A DNA stretch of 64,000 nucleotides from Paraescarpia echinospica (taxonomy: Eukaryota > Annelida > Polychaeta > Sabellida > Siboglinidae): the NCBI GenBank assembly GCA_020002185.1, contig CM034535.1:64288757-64352756 (forward strand), in the 5' to 3' direction. Made by a program: the position numbers and the translations under genes. Under the pieces are notes generated by a model. It was given only the letters and a program-made list of their open reading frames with translations, ran no database searches and was not told the origin of the DNA. Shown one piece after another: positions 1-11,850 of this stretch. Positions within the stretch are counted from its first letter, which is position 1. Each line of letters begins with the position of its first letter.

Positions 1-48
1 TCAAACATCGTTGTCCGCTGAGAATATACACTTTAGCCGGTGACATCT

Positions 49-1503
49 ACAGCCAGTGGTAGTGGTGGTGTTAAACAGCCACTGGTAGTGGTGGTGTTAA
101 ACAACCACTGGTAGTGGTGGTGTTAAACAACCAGTGGTAGTGGTGGTGTTAAACAGCCACTGGTAGTGGTGGTATTAAACAGCCACTGGTAGTGGTGGTG
201 TTAAACAACCACTGTTAGTGTTAAACAGCCACTGGTAGTGGTGGTGTTAAACAGCCAGTGGTAGTGGTGGTGTTAAACAGCCACTGGTAGTGGTGGTGAT
301 AAACAGCCAGTGGTAGTGGTGTTGTTAAACAGCCACTGGTAGTGGTGGTGTTAAACAGCCAGTGGTAGTGGTGTTGTTAAACAGCCACTGGTAGTGGTGG
401 TGTTAAACAGCCAGTGGTAGTGGTGGTGTTAAACAGCCACTGGTAGTGGTGGTGTTAAACAGCCACTGGTAGTGGTGGTGTTAAACAGCCAGTGGTAGTG
501 GTGGTGTTAAACAGCCAGTGGTAGTGGTGGTGTTAAACAGCCACTGGTAGTGGTGGTGTTAAACAGCCACTGTAGTGGTGTTGTTAAACAGCCACTGGTA
601 GTGGTGGTGTTAAACAGCCAGTGGTAGTGGTGGTGTTAAACAGCCAGTGGTAGTGGTGGTGTTAAACAGCCACTGGTAGTGGTGGTGTTAAACAGCCACT
701 GGTAGTGGTGGTGTTAAACAACCAGTGGTAGTGGTGGTGTTAAACAGCCAGTGGTAGTGGTGGTGTTAAACAGCCACTGGTAGTGGTGGTGTTAAACAGC
801 CAGTGGTAGTGGTGATGTTAAACAGCCAGTGGTAGTGGTGGTGTTAAACAGCCACTGGTAGTGGTGTTGTTAAACAGCCACTGGTAGTGGTGGTGTTAAA
901 CAGCCACTGGTAGTGGTGGTGTTAAACAACCAGTGGTAGTGGTGGTGTTAAACAGCCAGTGGTAGTGGTGGTGTTAAACAGCCACTGGTAGTGGTGGTGT
1001 TAAACAGCCAGTGGTAGTGGTGGTGTTAAACAGCCAGTGGTAGTGGTGGTGTTAAACAACCAGTGGTAGTGGTGGTGTTAAACAGCCAGTGGTAGTGGTG
1101 GTGTTAAACAACCAGTGGTAGTGGTGGTGCTAAACAACCAGTGGTAGTGGTGTTGTTAAACAGCCACTGGTAGTGGTGGTGTTAAACAACCAGTGGTAGT
1201 GGTGGTGTTAAACAACCAGTGGTAGTGGTGGTGTTAAACAGCCAGTGGTAGTGGTGGTGTTAAACAACCAGTGGTAGTGGTGGTGTTAAACAGCCAGTGG
1301 TAGTGGTGTTGTTAAACAGCCACTGGTAGTGGTAGTGTTAAACAGCCACTGGTAGTGGTGGTGTTAAACAGCCACTGGTAATGGTGGTGTTAAACAGCCA
1401 GTGGTAGTGGTGGTGTTAAACAGCCAGTGGTAGTGGTGGTGTTAAACAGCCAGTGGTAGTGGTGGTGTTAAACAGCCAGTGGTAGTGGTGGTGTTAAACA
1501 CTG
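49..1503. repeat. 26-bp minisatellite, about 56 copies
   Basis: Tandem array with a unit of the form TTAAACAGCCACTGGTAGTG followed by GTGGTG. The main variable site is CCACTGG versus CCAGTGG; minor variants are AACAACC, GTGTTGTT and a few short deletions. The CCACTGGTAGTGG form is itself a short inverted repeat, so units could form small hairpins. The array probably begins just inside the left edge and ends sharply near 1503. No gene overlaps it that I can recognise. Confidence 0.97.
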
Positions 1504-3257
1504 CTGCCACATGGCGAATCAAAAGTAACAAAATGTTCTTTGATTTATAATAATAAATATTACTTGGCAAACCATTACATGTTCCAGGGGTTGTTCTCAT
1601 TTGACAGAGTTGGTTGAATTATAATCTACTATAATCTTGCGCTTCGAATGATGGCAGTGACGGGACAATGCTCAAAAAGAAGGTTTCCGCTTAGTAGAAA
1701 CCGACACTGTCAAATTAGTAGGCAGTGGTAATGACATACTGAGTGCTGACACCTGGTGTCGGTTGGTCAGACTAACGTTGCGAACTACTGTGAATGTGTT
1801 TTTTAATGGTAAATGTTTGGGACATAAATTCTACGAAATGGGGGGGGGGGTGCGCTGTTGAAAAGTGTTCGCCGGTGCGCCGCTGTAACTTCAGCTTCTC
1901 CGCTGCTGTCTCGGCTGGGAACTCATGACATCCGAACAAAGACGTGGGGACAGTGCTGTTGAGAAATTTTACTTTTTAAATGCTGCTGTCAATTTACCTC
2001 CTCCAGCTTTAGCTGTCCCCGTTCCCGCGTCTAAGCTAGGTTATGCCTTATTTTATTTTGAATGAGTTGTTGCAAATGGACACCTCATTGGGCTGATATC
2101 CCCATTGCAAAACATGCCCGTAGCCAGCTTTTCACATTGGGGTTCACATTTTATCAATTCAGACTCCAGGGGCGCCACAAGTTCATGTGGGGGTTATTTT
2201 TTTCACTATGCAGAGGGCCTTACAGGATCAGGTGGGGACTCATAATGCAAAAAAAATACATTTCTAACTTGAAGAACAATGACGTGGGTGTGAGATTGGT
2301 GGACCATGTGGTTTCGTCTTATATTCTTTCATCTTATATATAAACACCGCATTAGCATCCCCAGCAGGCCCATAACGAGGTCGTTTTGGATGTTCGTTTT
2401 CAAACAAAGTGGGACTCATATGTCGTCTGTGGAGATTGTTCCCATTTTTTTGTTTTTTTGGTCTAATTAAGCCTAATCTACACCCAATTGTATTCATAAA
2501 AGCCAACACGCAGTAATAGTATATTACTGAATATATGACTGAATGATTTGCTCGAAACCCTTCGCCGTGTGTGCAATTGTTTTGAACATGTTCATATTAA
2601 TATAATAAACGAGGCACCGAGGAGTGTGGGTGTGTCCAAGTTATTTTTTAGAATAAACAGATAAAGTGTGACATTTACAATCTGGTTTTCACTCAGTTAA
2701 TACATTATATTTATCTGATCTGATATGCCAAATTTACATAATTTATTATCAATATAATTAAGTTAATTAACAAACCTTTGTAAAAACATGCCCTGTAAAG
2801 AGAAGATTAGAACAATTATCGTTCTCTTGTGGAATTTGAATTAAATTCTAGTTGTGTCGAATAGTAAAGTACCATATCCTCTACACCACACTGACTCAAG
2901 GAAACACTAACGGTATTTTACAACTGTACGGAACACAAAATGGACATAATAATAAAGGCTTCCCTTTCTGAGATCTACAAACATGCAACTAGCAACCACA
3001 GTATTTCGGCAACCATACAGCCACACAATTACACGATTTCTCATCAGCACGTGCGTTTTAAAATACAGTGTAGGTGAAGCTAACCTTTATTGTGTATTTG
3101 ATAATTACAATTATCGAAATTCGCGTTCCAGCGCAATAGTTGAAAATTTTTATTTATGTTAAGCCAGATGAGTTTGTCTACCGGGTTTGCAGCTTGTAAG
3201 AAATACACTCGCTACACAACTTAAGTAGTTGATTGTTGAGAATAGCTTTTTTAAGTA
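1504..3257. other. intergenic, AT-rich, one dispersed-repeat copy
   Basis: No supported coding sequence. About 1840-2040 carries a copy of dispersed repeat family 1 (poly-G, then TGCTGTTGA and a TGACATC core). The rest is AT-rich unique-looking DNA. The short open frames here have no recognisable content. Confidence 0.6.
1840..2040 (+). repeat. dispersed repeat family 1, copy a
   Basis: Shares an ordered core with copies near 10.1, 17.3 and 55.0 kb: TGACATC, a few bases, AAGACG plus a G run, then GTGCTGTTGA and an AT stretch. Here the G-run/TGCTGTTGAAAA/TTCGCCG part occurs once before the TGACATC core and again after it. It ends with CCCGTTCCCGCG, like the end of the 10-kb copy. Probably a SINE- or MITE-like element; class not assigned. 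Confidence 0.55.
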
Positions 3258-4580
3258 CAGTCATTTGCAAAAGTTTAAGACCAGGCACGATTTTTTGAAG
3301 AAATTTGACAAAACTATGATTTTTTGGCCTTCACATAACATTATATCAGTTTATTTCGCCAAATAAACGTAGTACAACATAATATGAAACTTTATGTCGT
3401 CTAAAAGTGTCAGTCTCTCTACTTTTCAGTATTTAGTGTGGCCTCCTTTGCTGTCAATGACCGCTTGGATGCGATATGGTATGCTAGAAACCAGAGATTC
3501 GCAGTACTCCTGGGTGATTTCGGTGACCCAAACGTCCTTGATAGCTTGTTTCAAGTTTTGAGCACTTGATGGTTGTTTGTCTGCCACCTTATCCTTCATT
3601 ATAGTCCACAGGTTCTCAATGGGATTTCGATCTGGGCTGTTCCCAGGCCATTCCAGCACGGAGATTTTGTTCTTCTTGAGGAAATCAGTGGCTACCTTGG
3701 ATTGGTGACAAGGAGCGCCATCTTGCATGGAAATCGTACATTTGTGGATGTCCATATGCAGTTTCAGCTTCTCCTTCAGCAACTCCACGTACCTAGGTCC
3801 ATTCATAGTGGTGTTAGGTGGAATAAAATACAGACCAGAAGGGCCAAAACATGACATGGCACCCCAAATCATCTGACTTGGCGGGTGTTTCATTGTGGCT
3901 GCTGTATATTTCTCATCAAATCGCTTTCCTACTGGCCGCCTAACGTGCCTCTTGCGATGAATAAACTGTTGCATGGTCGATTCATCTGAGAACAACACTT
4001 TCTTCCACTGCGCGAGAGTCCAGTGGCGATGTCGTCTGGCAAAGTCCAGTCTCTTTTTTTTCATCACAGGTGTCAGGCGTGGCTTCCGGGCCTGCTTGCG
4101 GGACTTGAGCCCAAATTCCTTGCTGAGACGTCTCGAAACAGTACTGAGACTTATTTCCGTACCTTTTAAGCGTGGTCATCCCTGAGCGTAGTTTTCCGTT
4201 GACGACCACTCCTTTTACTGTCACGAAATGTGCCATCAGTATTGAATTTGATGATGGCGTTGTGCACGGCTGTCTTGGAATAACGTAATTTAGCACTAAT
4301 GTCTCTTTCCGTATATCCTTCTCCATGTAGAGTCACTATTTGTGCCCTTAGAACCTCTGTCAAAGACGATTTTTGCCCATTTCAGGGATGAAGACAAAAC
4401 TGAAAAACACCTAATCGATACTGACAGCAGCAAACAAATGACCTGGAAGTACTGACTAGGCGTATTGCTTCAAGGCCCAAATAGGATGATGCAATCCAGA
4501 CATTATCTGATGCAATCTGATGTCATACCATAAAATGCTTAAAAATCGTGCCTGGTCTTAAACTTTTGCAAATGACTGTA
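3256..4580 (-). mobile_element. Tc1-type DNA transposon with TA target-site duplication
   Basis: Inverted termini of about 38 bp are identical, starting CAGTCATTTGCAAAAGTTTA at 3258 and ending at 4578, each flanked by TA (3256-3257 and 4579-4580). The 1321-bp element encodes one transposase reading right to left. The size, TA duplication and DD34E enzyme are classical Tc1. Identical termini suggest a fairly young insertion, but the transposase is broken, so this copy could move only with an enzyme supplied in trans. Confidence 0.95.
3426..4363 (-). pseudogene. Tc1 transposase, internal deletion and frameshift
   Basis: The N-terminal helix-turn-helix part (start 4363, MTEVLRAQIVTLHGEGYTER) is open to a stop at 4166. 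The rest resumes in another frame at about 4175 (LKGTEISLSTVSRRLSKEFG) and runs through the catalytic domain to the stop at 3426. All three catalytic acids are present: D of FSDES, D of MQDGAPCH, and E of NPIENLW, the last two spaced as in DD34E. Compared with intact Tc1 transposases, about 20-25 residues of the second DNA-binding subdomain are missing where the frame changes, which indicates a small deletion with frameshift. The catalytic core is undamaged. Confidence 0.92.
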
Positions 4581-5120
4581 ACTGTCGGTAGTTACCTTAA
4601 CCAGCATACCAAAAATAAAAGCCGCACATCTCGTTTACTTTTAACAGATTTCTGATGAGAAATCAAAGATTATTTTATATGGCTTAATTTATATGTTCAT
4701 AATTAATAATAATCGTCACCCGTTCATTCACCCGTATTTTTGTCTGCATCTGTCACCTCTGATTGACTACCACTAGGACTCATGTAATTTTACTATTGGT
4801 ATAAAATTGGCTTCTTGTGTATGTGTTACCCCATGCTGAGGCCCTGGGATAGTGTGAAGTCTTTCTGCATGGCTAATTGGATGCAATGGTCCTTTGACAC
4901 ACATTCCTCTAGTGCCTGCGCTTTTCACACATGGCATTGGTGATAGACCCCTCAACCAAGCTCCCATACATTCAATGATAATCACTTAATAAATAAGGGT
5001 TCTCCCTTTAACGTCTGTACAAATCAGCCTTCCTTGGCATTCCTTGCAATGCTTGAACAACATCCAGCAGCGGTTAACGCTTTTGAGAAACATGAATACA
5101 ATTAGTGGTTCACATTTTAA
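4581..5120. other. spacer with no recognisable feature
   Basis: Lies between the Tc1 element and a LINE remnant. Its only open frame of note (4773-4985, minus) is short and featureless. Confidence 0.5.
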
Positions 5121-5124
5121 AGAT

Positions 5125-6490
5125 GCAAATTTGAGTCGTCATGAAGTGCTTTGAGCGACTCGTACTTCGTCCTCTCCTGCAGCATGTTGGAGCTGGATCC
5201 TCTCCAGTTTGCGTATAAACACAATCGATGTGTGGATGATGCAGTTCTCACTCTGTGTCATAGTGTGTATACTCACATGGAAAAGCCCAAGTCGTTTGCC
5301 AAGATAGTCTTTATTGACTTTTCGTCGGCTTTCAACACCATCCAGCCACACAGCATGATGACTAAACATCATCTTGTGGGTGAACCAGTTTCAGACTGAG
5401 CGTAAGCATGTAGTGCGCTATAACGGTGCTGTGTCGAGCTCACTCTTCACTTTCACCGGTGCCCCCCAGAGCTCGGTGATCTGCCCTGTTCTGTTCGCAC
5501 TTTACACAGAGGACTGTCGTAGCAGCCAGGAGAGCGTCAATTTAATCAAATACAGCAATGACACAGCTATCGTCGACCTATCCGGCTCTGATCAAGTGTG
5601 TGCGTGTGCTGTAGCTGATTTCACAGTGTGGTGTGACAATGATTTCCTAGACCTGAATGTTCGTAAAACTGAATAACTCATAATAGATTTTAGGAAAAAT
5701 CCTACTCCTCCCAAGAGACTATTCATTAACCGAGAGTGTGAAAGGAGAGTAGATGAATACAAGTATCTCGGCACTATCATTGATGCAAAGCTCACGTTTG
5801 GTGAAAATACAGCGGTAATTAACAGAAAGTGCCAGCACAAACTGTATTTCTTACGCAAGCTCAGGTCACTCAGTGTCAGCACACATGTTCTACAAACCTT
5901 CTACAGATGCTACATAGAAAGCTCTATTACATTTGGGTTTCTTGTGTGGTACGGCGGCCTGAGTATCGTGCATCGCAACACTCTGGCACGAACAGTCAGG
6001 CTTAGTGGCAAGGTGGTGGGAAAAAGCAAACCAGTCTAGAGGATCTATACAGGCAACGGGCAGAAAGAAAGGGAAGGAATGTCTCCTCAGATCCCGAACA
6101 TCCCGTTTCCATGTTATAAACTACTTCCTTCTGGCCGCCGCTTTCAATCCCCTCACTGCAAATTGAACCGCATTCGAAACTATTTTGTTCCCTCGTCAAT
6201 AAGACTAATGAATGAGTAACTGACCTTCGTTCCCCTCCATCTCTGCCAGTCTTCCCTGCCAGTCTGACACTGAGTGAGCCTGAGATGATTTGTGAGAAGA
6301 TTTAACTTTTTTTAAACTGTTGTAACTTATTTAACTTATTTAACTGATTTATTTATTTATTTAACCGATATAACTTTTATTACCTTTTTTTAAATATATA
6401 TTGCAGGTACATTTGTTTTATTTGTTTTAATATGCTGCTCTACACTCCAAATGAATTTCCCTCCCAAGGGACAATAAAGTATTGTGATTG
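5125..6490 (+). pseudogene. decayed Rex1/CR1-type LINE, reverse transcriptase remnant and 3' tail
   Basis: The pieces are in order but in several frames: MKCFERLV (about 5141), LDPLQFAYKHNRCVDDAVLT (5184 on), VFIDFSSAFNTIQP, then GAPQSSVICPVLFALYTEDC (5460s), a palm motif decayed to YSNDTAI, a VDEYKYLGTIIDAKLTFGEN stretch, and a C-terminal region to about 6220. The 3' end has the LINE-type terminus AATTTCCCTCCCAAGGGACA followed by ATAAAG near 6450-6486. At least two frameshifts and stops make it inactive. The wording of the RT motifs is closest to Rex1/Babar-like elements; the endonuclease part is missing. Confidence 0.88.
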
Positions 6491-6779
6491 GGACTGTGAA
6501 AAGTTTATATTGAACAGGCTGCCACATTTGTTAATACACCTGATTGGCATAACGTCATTCAGAGTATTTTTTAGTTTCATATGTGTTGGTATATACATCG
6601 TCAAAATTTAAAAGGCGCACGAAAGTGAGGAAATCAACCGTACATGGCACATATACCCAAGAGTTTTTTGTATTTATTTTCAGAGGAAACAATGGCATAC
6701 GTGGTTAAGGCTTTGGGAATCGTCACCAGACGGCAAAACTGGCAGAGAGAGACTAGTTAGCAGGCTTCATGCGCAGGCA
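6491..6779. other. spacer, nothing recognised
   Basis: No coding or repeat signal that I can support between the LINE terminus and the CA-type microsatellite. Confidence 0.4.
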
Positions 6780-7080
6780 TCCCGAAATAAGCGCGTTCGC
6801 ACCCACTCACACGCACATGGCCGTACGCACGCACCAAAGGCACTCAGAGGCACGCACACGCATACGCACACACACACGCACATACATATGCACGCACACA
6901 TACACACACACACACGCACATGCACGCACATGCACACACACGCGCGCGTGCACACACAAACAAACGCACGCACATACACACACAAACGCACGCACACACG
7001 CACGCAGTCGTGCACGCACGCATGTACGCACGCACGCACGCACACACACACACACGCACGCACATACACACACACACTTA
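6780..7080. repeat. (CACG/CACA)n microsatellite
   Basis: About 300 bp of alternating purine-pyrimidine DNA built from ACGC, ACAC and GCAC steps. It is open in several frames on both strands as His/Thr/Arg or Cys/Val repeats, which is a simple-sequence artefact. Such tracts favour Z-DNA and slippage. Confidence 0.95.
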
Positions 7081-7898
7081 CAGAATGCTGAACCAACACC
7101 GTTACGAACGTTATATTTAAGCTATTACAGTAACTGCACGGCATATTTGTAGTAGAGAACAGAAATACAGGCCTATCCTTCGCGCTTAACAAAATATTAA
7201 GTATGACGTAGTCCCCTTATTACATTCGCATGTCGATCATTAATAATATATCTATACCTCTCAGTAATATGCAATCACCTGGCTAATTGTCCTGTTATTT
7301 TAGGCTAGTACGGCGCCGCGTGGCAATAGAATAGATCATTGGCTGTATGACGGGTACGTCTTTGGTGCAGAAATGAATCGCGGTTAGATAAACAGAGGTA
7401 CACAAAGCAAGCTACTTGAAGATCAAAGTCCTGCCCGAGGCTGTAGCGTCACCAACTTCAAGTAAATAGTGTTTGGCCACGGCAGCCATAGCGACGCCAT
7501 TACCGCTTTAGACGGCGCATGTAAACGTTGGCGATTGACAATAAATCGATCGGTCATAATTCGAAAGGTTTATTTCTAGTTACGGTGACAAAGACCGAGA
7601 TAAGTGGTCAAAACGGAACGCGTCAGGTCTTGTCTAGTCAGTGGCAGTTGTGGCTCTCGAGATTGGCTAACAAGAAGGATAAGTTGTGCGTTTTTGCGAA
7701 ACAATCAACTTTTTCCACAGTGGAACTTTCTGGAGAGTGGATTTGCGTGTAAAGTGAGGCTTTGTGTACACGTATCCAGGCGTGCAACGAAATTTCGATC
7801 GCGAGTCGCTAAAGTGATATAACTATATAGCCCTGCAATAATCATAGCCGACGAACGTCACGTTAGAAGTAATTCGGCCGGAGGATCTCACTTGCACC
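7081..7898. other. upstream region of gene A
   Basis: No coding sequence supported. The last few hundred bases become less AT-rich with many CG dinucleotides (from about 7500), consistent with a promoter or 5' untranslated region for the gene starting at 7899. No TATA box or splice site is convincing. Confidence 0.4.
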
Positions 7899-8312
7899 AT
7901 GCCGCTGCCACCGACTAAGTTTGACCCGGTGGTCCGGACGATGTCCGAACTGCGCCAGGCCCATCCCCACCTGTACGAGCACGGCGATTGGAAGGGTCCC
8001 CTCGTATGGGAGCGCCTCTGGTCAACGTCCAGCGGCGCGTACGGCAGCTTCCAGCACGCTACGACGAAGCGGCTGCCTCCGAACGGCAAGCTGAACGGAC
8101 TCTGGGAGGCCCGGGAGTGGGGAACGAGCAGCGCTGAGTACGGGAAGGACGTAATCCCGACAGTCGGGAAGAAACCTGCCTCTCCCGACGAAGGAACTAT
8201 TGACGTCACGCGACAGGCACAACTCAGCCCGTTGGGGAGCGGGCACACACACCAGCCTAAGTTACAGCAGATCCCGGGACACAAACTGCTTCCGCCTATT
8301 GGTCAGCAATAG
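7899..8312 (+). CDS. gene A: uncharacterised 137-aa protein with EYGK motif
   Basis: A single open frame from ATG 7899 (context CACCATGC, a good Kozak match) to TAG 8310-8312. It is GC-rich compared with the AT-rich surroundings, as expected for real coding sequence. The protein is basic and rich in Pro, Gly and Ser, with no signal peptide or membrane segment. Two related segments stand out: LWSTSSGAYGSF (about residues 44-55) and EWGTSSAEYGKDVIPTVGKK (about 74-93). The second aligns with QWYTTNSEYGKTVLQTKG in gene B 7.7 kb downstream. Short T-S/N-x-x-YG motifs of this kind occur in PIERCE-like and other axonemal microtubule inner proteins, so a ciliary or sperm role is a possible inference; I do not recognise the family with confidence. 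Confidence 0.72.
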   Translation: MPLPPTKFDPVVRTMSELRQAHPHLYEHGDWKGPLVWERLWSTSSGAYGSFQHATTKRLPPNGKLNGLWEAREWGTSSAEYGKDVIPTVGKKPASPDEGTIDVTRQAQLSPLGSGHTHQPKLQQIPGHKLLPPIGQQ

Positions 8313-9661
8313 AGGCCCGTCCGTCTAACAAATGTCGGTCAGGGAATTGACTAGACAATAGCAAGTGAATTATTGAGCGATTTCATGTCGTAGCGATCCT
8401 TCGTGACTGAAGAAGTTGGCAATGTTTCGGAGTCGATGACCAGATACGATACTGGCCATTGAGTGATAGTGAAAGGTGAATCGTGACTTGTATTTTTGTG
8501 AAATGGATAGTTTCAGGTATTTCAACCTTTTCACTGACATCTCTGCGTCGACATACATGTTCGTGACTTAGCATAAAACGTTGCTGAAATGGTGAGTAAC
8601 GAACGATGACTCGTATAATATCACGGGATTTGAACACTGTAATCAGCATGTTCAGTCATGCGTGTCCACGTTGAATCAGAATATCATGGATCATTTAGCA
8701 TGACTATGAGGTAGGCCTGCCGTGCAACTATTGCTGATATTTGACAGCACTTAATACATGTTTAAATTTTAAACAAGACGCTGCTTCCCCAGCGAGGCTA
8801 CAATGTGTATTACGCTCCTAATACAATTTTACCGCAACTGGCGTCAACATCCCAATCAACTGGCCCAGTTTTACTGCACATTAATTGAGTCGTGATTTAA
8901 GATATTCTAAAGCATGGGTAAATACACGAGCGATGACATAAACAATAGTTTCTGTCGTCCATATACGCGTCATTGTGTGATATGTATGCGATGGCCGCTT
9001 CGTGACGTAAACAACTAGTCTTCGTTACCAGACCTACCCTACTCGTCCGATTGTGTCGTCAAAGCTGTGCTGCATGAAACAACGTTGTTTGCAGGGTATC
9101 TTAAATATGCCCACGAGCTCTCAACCCCTGCTACCTCATTTGTAATGTATCAGATACATTTCATGCAGAAATAGCACTCTGTCTCGTTTTGGATGCATAC
9201 AACTTAAGTGCTGCCTCTGTCGGATACTCGGTTGTGCACGGTTCCTCCTTGCGTTTTGTTTTGCTAGTGTTTGAGATACATTTACATTTCAGAACATCGC
9301 GTGACACACAGTGACACAGTGCCTTTGAATCAGACCAGGTCGCCTCCTGTCTTATTTTAAACGCAATCGTAACAGTATGTTGTATTAACGAAGTTAGCCT
9401 TTAACATGCGAATTCCGCTTTTCGGCCTGGATGACACTAATTGGAAGCTACGGTGACTCGGTTAGTTTTCTATGAAAACGACCAGTTATTTCTAATCAAA
9501 CACTCTAGCACAAGCAGGGGCCTACATGGAACATAGGTTAACCAGATCAATAAATGTGTTGTTTGGCAGGAATGTGTTGATGATTTAGCGCGTACTTTGA
9601 AAGACATGTTAATTATTGCAAGAAGGCGCCGGTTCAAAGGCCTAGCACAGTACACAGTAAG

Positions 9662-9695
<34 letters not shown>

Positions 9696-9787
9696 CATCA
9701 GTAAGTACACGGTAAGTATATATATCTATATGATGACACGGTAAATGTTATGGCTTGTTTGCCAACGCCCAACGTCCACTACGTCGC
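8313..9787. other. intergenic, no feature except a TA microsatellite
   Basis: No supported gene. A (TA)n tract lies at about 9662-9690. Otherwise this is unique-looking DNA and may include the 3' untranslated region of gene A. Confidence 0.5.
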
Positions 9788-10459
9788 TGTAACGGGTCGA
9801 AAGTAGTCCCGTGTCAGAAGTAGGCGTCTGCGTATGCGCAGGCGCATGCGCGCGCATGCGCAATGAACAACTTCATCTGCCCATTATGACCACGATGCGT
9901 GCTGCTGCGCCAGAAGTAATTCGTTTTAAATTGCTTTCAACATGGTTTTATTATTATTATTATATTTATGTTTATACTATATATTTCCTAAAGATTAAAA
10001 TATTAAATTGAAATGTAGTACGACCATAGATCACGCTAGATGCAGTGGCGCGGGAACAACATTCATATTGGGGGGCTCCATTGAAAAGCATTTGCCGCCG
10101 CATATCTTCACATCTTCCTTCACCTTGTGACTGTGGTTCGACTGTGACATCCGAAGACAGGGGGGGGGGTGCTGTTGGAAATTTGTTACCGCTGCGCCAC
10201 CTATTACTGGGAGAAGAGCAGAAAACCACATATCTGCCCTCCAATTGTACACACCTTTCACAGTCCAAAAAAATACACATTAATCGTCACATAAAATTTA
10301 CATTTTACATATGTCTGCCCCCCCCCCAGAGAATTTCCAGAGGGGCAACTGCCTCCCTGCCCCCCAGTTCCCGCGCCTATGCCTACATGTAACGCCTACT
10401 TCTGACACGGTCCAGGTGGGCGCCTACTTCGAGCACGGGAGTACTCTCGGCCCATTACA
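9788..10459. mobile_element. MITE-like inverted-repeat element, family 3 copy a
   Basis: Imperfect termini: TGTAACGGGTCGAAAGTAGT at 9788 and, reading inward from 10459, TGTAATGGGCCGAGAGTACT. A second inner inverted pair is perfect over 17 bp: GTGTCAGAAGTAGGCGT at 9811-9827 and its complement at 10392-10408. There is no transposase. The centre is occupied by another repeat (10047-10377), so this is a nested structure. A shorter relative lies at about 18318-18648. Confidence 0.75.
10047..10377 (+). repeat. dispersed repeat family 1, copy b, nested
   Basis: Bounded by an 11-bp inverted pair, GGCGCGGGAAC at 10047-10057 and GTTCCCGCGCC at 10367-10377. Contains the family core TGACATCCGAAGACAGGGGG and GTGCTGTTGGAAA near 10146-10190. 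Lies inside the family 3 element, so it probably inserted later. Confidence 0.7.
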
Positions 10460-11270
10460 CCGGCTTGGGTGTTGACTACGTGCAATAAATCTTAGAAATA
10501 AACTCTGAAGTTCGAGACACTGTACCCATATGTAACAAAACATACTATACTCAAGATAGGACACTACCGATTGATGATGTTGGTGATAATATTGTATTGT
10601 TGTTGTTGTTGATGATTATAACGAAGACAGTTGTGATGACGATGAAGCTATGTTACTGTTGTTGTTGTCGTCGTCGACGACGAATTGTCACTTTTTAAAC
10701 CGACCTTGTCTGTTTCTCATTAATTACTAAAATATAATGTTCTTACTACTAAAACAAATATGTTGATGGTATACTGCCTGCGGAATTGAGTTTAATCAAT
10801 CTAAGGCATTGTTTTGCACGTTTTCCACGAAACATTCAAATTGTAGACCTATACGAATCATTCAACTAGTAAACACCAGCACCTTCGGAGGCGGGCGTGG
10901 TTATGAAATTAAATGGCTCTTTGACGTTGGGCGAGTTCCCGCTTGATTGCCATAATCAAGACAGTAAGTGGGACGAAGTACAACTGAATCAGAGTTTATA
11001 ATGTTTTTAATTGGCTAATATTGCCAGCTCGATTTAAGCGGGCGATTCTGTGTAATGGAACAGAGAATGTCGCTGCCAGTTACAACCTTTTGTTTACTAC
11101 TCATAGAAGGGGCAACTACACCAGGGTCGGGCGAGCTGCGGCTAACATCACAGAATTAGCCGTAGGTATTGCCCAGGTGACATTCGCGCGACTGTCAACT
11201 GCACAAGAGTTCATAATTATGTGTAAACCGTGTTTTTTGTTCTCTCCTCCTTTCCCTGTATGTCCGTTGT
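10460..11270. other. intergenic, short trinucleotide tracts
   Basis: Contains imperfect GTT/GAT trinucleotide runs at about 10595-10685. The open frame at 11021-11272 has no recognisable domain and I do not call it. Confidence 0.45.
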
Positions 11271-11279
11271 GAGGCTGGC

Positions 11280-11470
11280 CTCGATATTGGTCCTTCATTT
11301 TTCTTTTTAACCTACTGATGTTTACACAGCATTATTATCTTAATTTGCTTATGTTATATTTAAATATGTTTAATTTTTACTATTTGTATTTTACTTTTAT
11401 GTAAAGCGCTGTGAACGTTATGGGTATGGCGCAATATAAAATAAAGATTACTATTGTTATTATTATTTCT
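11280..11470 (+). repeat. LINE/SINE-type 3' end with ATT-repeat tail
   Basis: The stretch TGTAAAGCGCTGTGAACGTT, then a CGCAATATAAAATAAAG segment and a run of ATT/GTT triplets ending at 11468, is the typical layout of L2/CR1-type LINE (and derived SINE) 3' termini. No coding part is attached on the plus strand. Confidence 0.6.
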
Positions 11471-11850
11471 GTTGTCTTTTTCCCCCGAAGCACCTTTCCC
11501 TTGAGCTAACGCGATGTGTGTCTATCTTCCATATCCCTTCCGCTTTCCTCCATACCATCGCCCCTGATATTATTCTCCAGCGAATGTCGGTCTCCGAGCT
11601 GCCGTCCCCGCATACCGCTCGCCCAGATATACAAAGCTGTCTCCCGGTTTTAATTTCTAACACTCGATGTGCGTTTCCAGCTCTTTGTGTTGCTGTCAAC
11701 CCATTGTTCCTCTTTTCCAAACTAACTTTCAGTCTATGCCTGCTGAACACAACCCTTCCTCTCTGTCAGTTATTCTTGGATGTCCGCTTCCCCGTCCGCT
11801 ACCACCGCCAGATCGTCTGCGTACATTGGCTTCCGGAGAATATCCCTCGT
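11463..11850 (-). pseudogene. LINE reverse transcriptase fragment with YADD box
   Basis: Read right to left, codons at 11823-11812 give YADD within MYADDLAVVADGEADIQE, followed after a stop and frameshifts by remnants such as KVSLEKRN, then ISGRAVCGDGSSETDIRWRI and SGAMVWRKAEGIWK. This order matches the RT palm and thumb region of a non-LTR retrotransposon. Multiple stops show it is dead. It is not the same lineage as the LINE remnants at 5.1, 40.5 or 46 kb. Confidence 0.8.

Noticed and set aside
6767..7192. Cys/Val- and His/Thr-rich frames
   Set aside because: Simple-sequence CA/CG repeat read in several frames; no real protein.
7823..8284. 153-codon minus-strand frame opposite gene A
   Set aside because: Shadow frame; the plus strand has the better start context and the shared EYGK motif.
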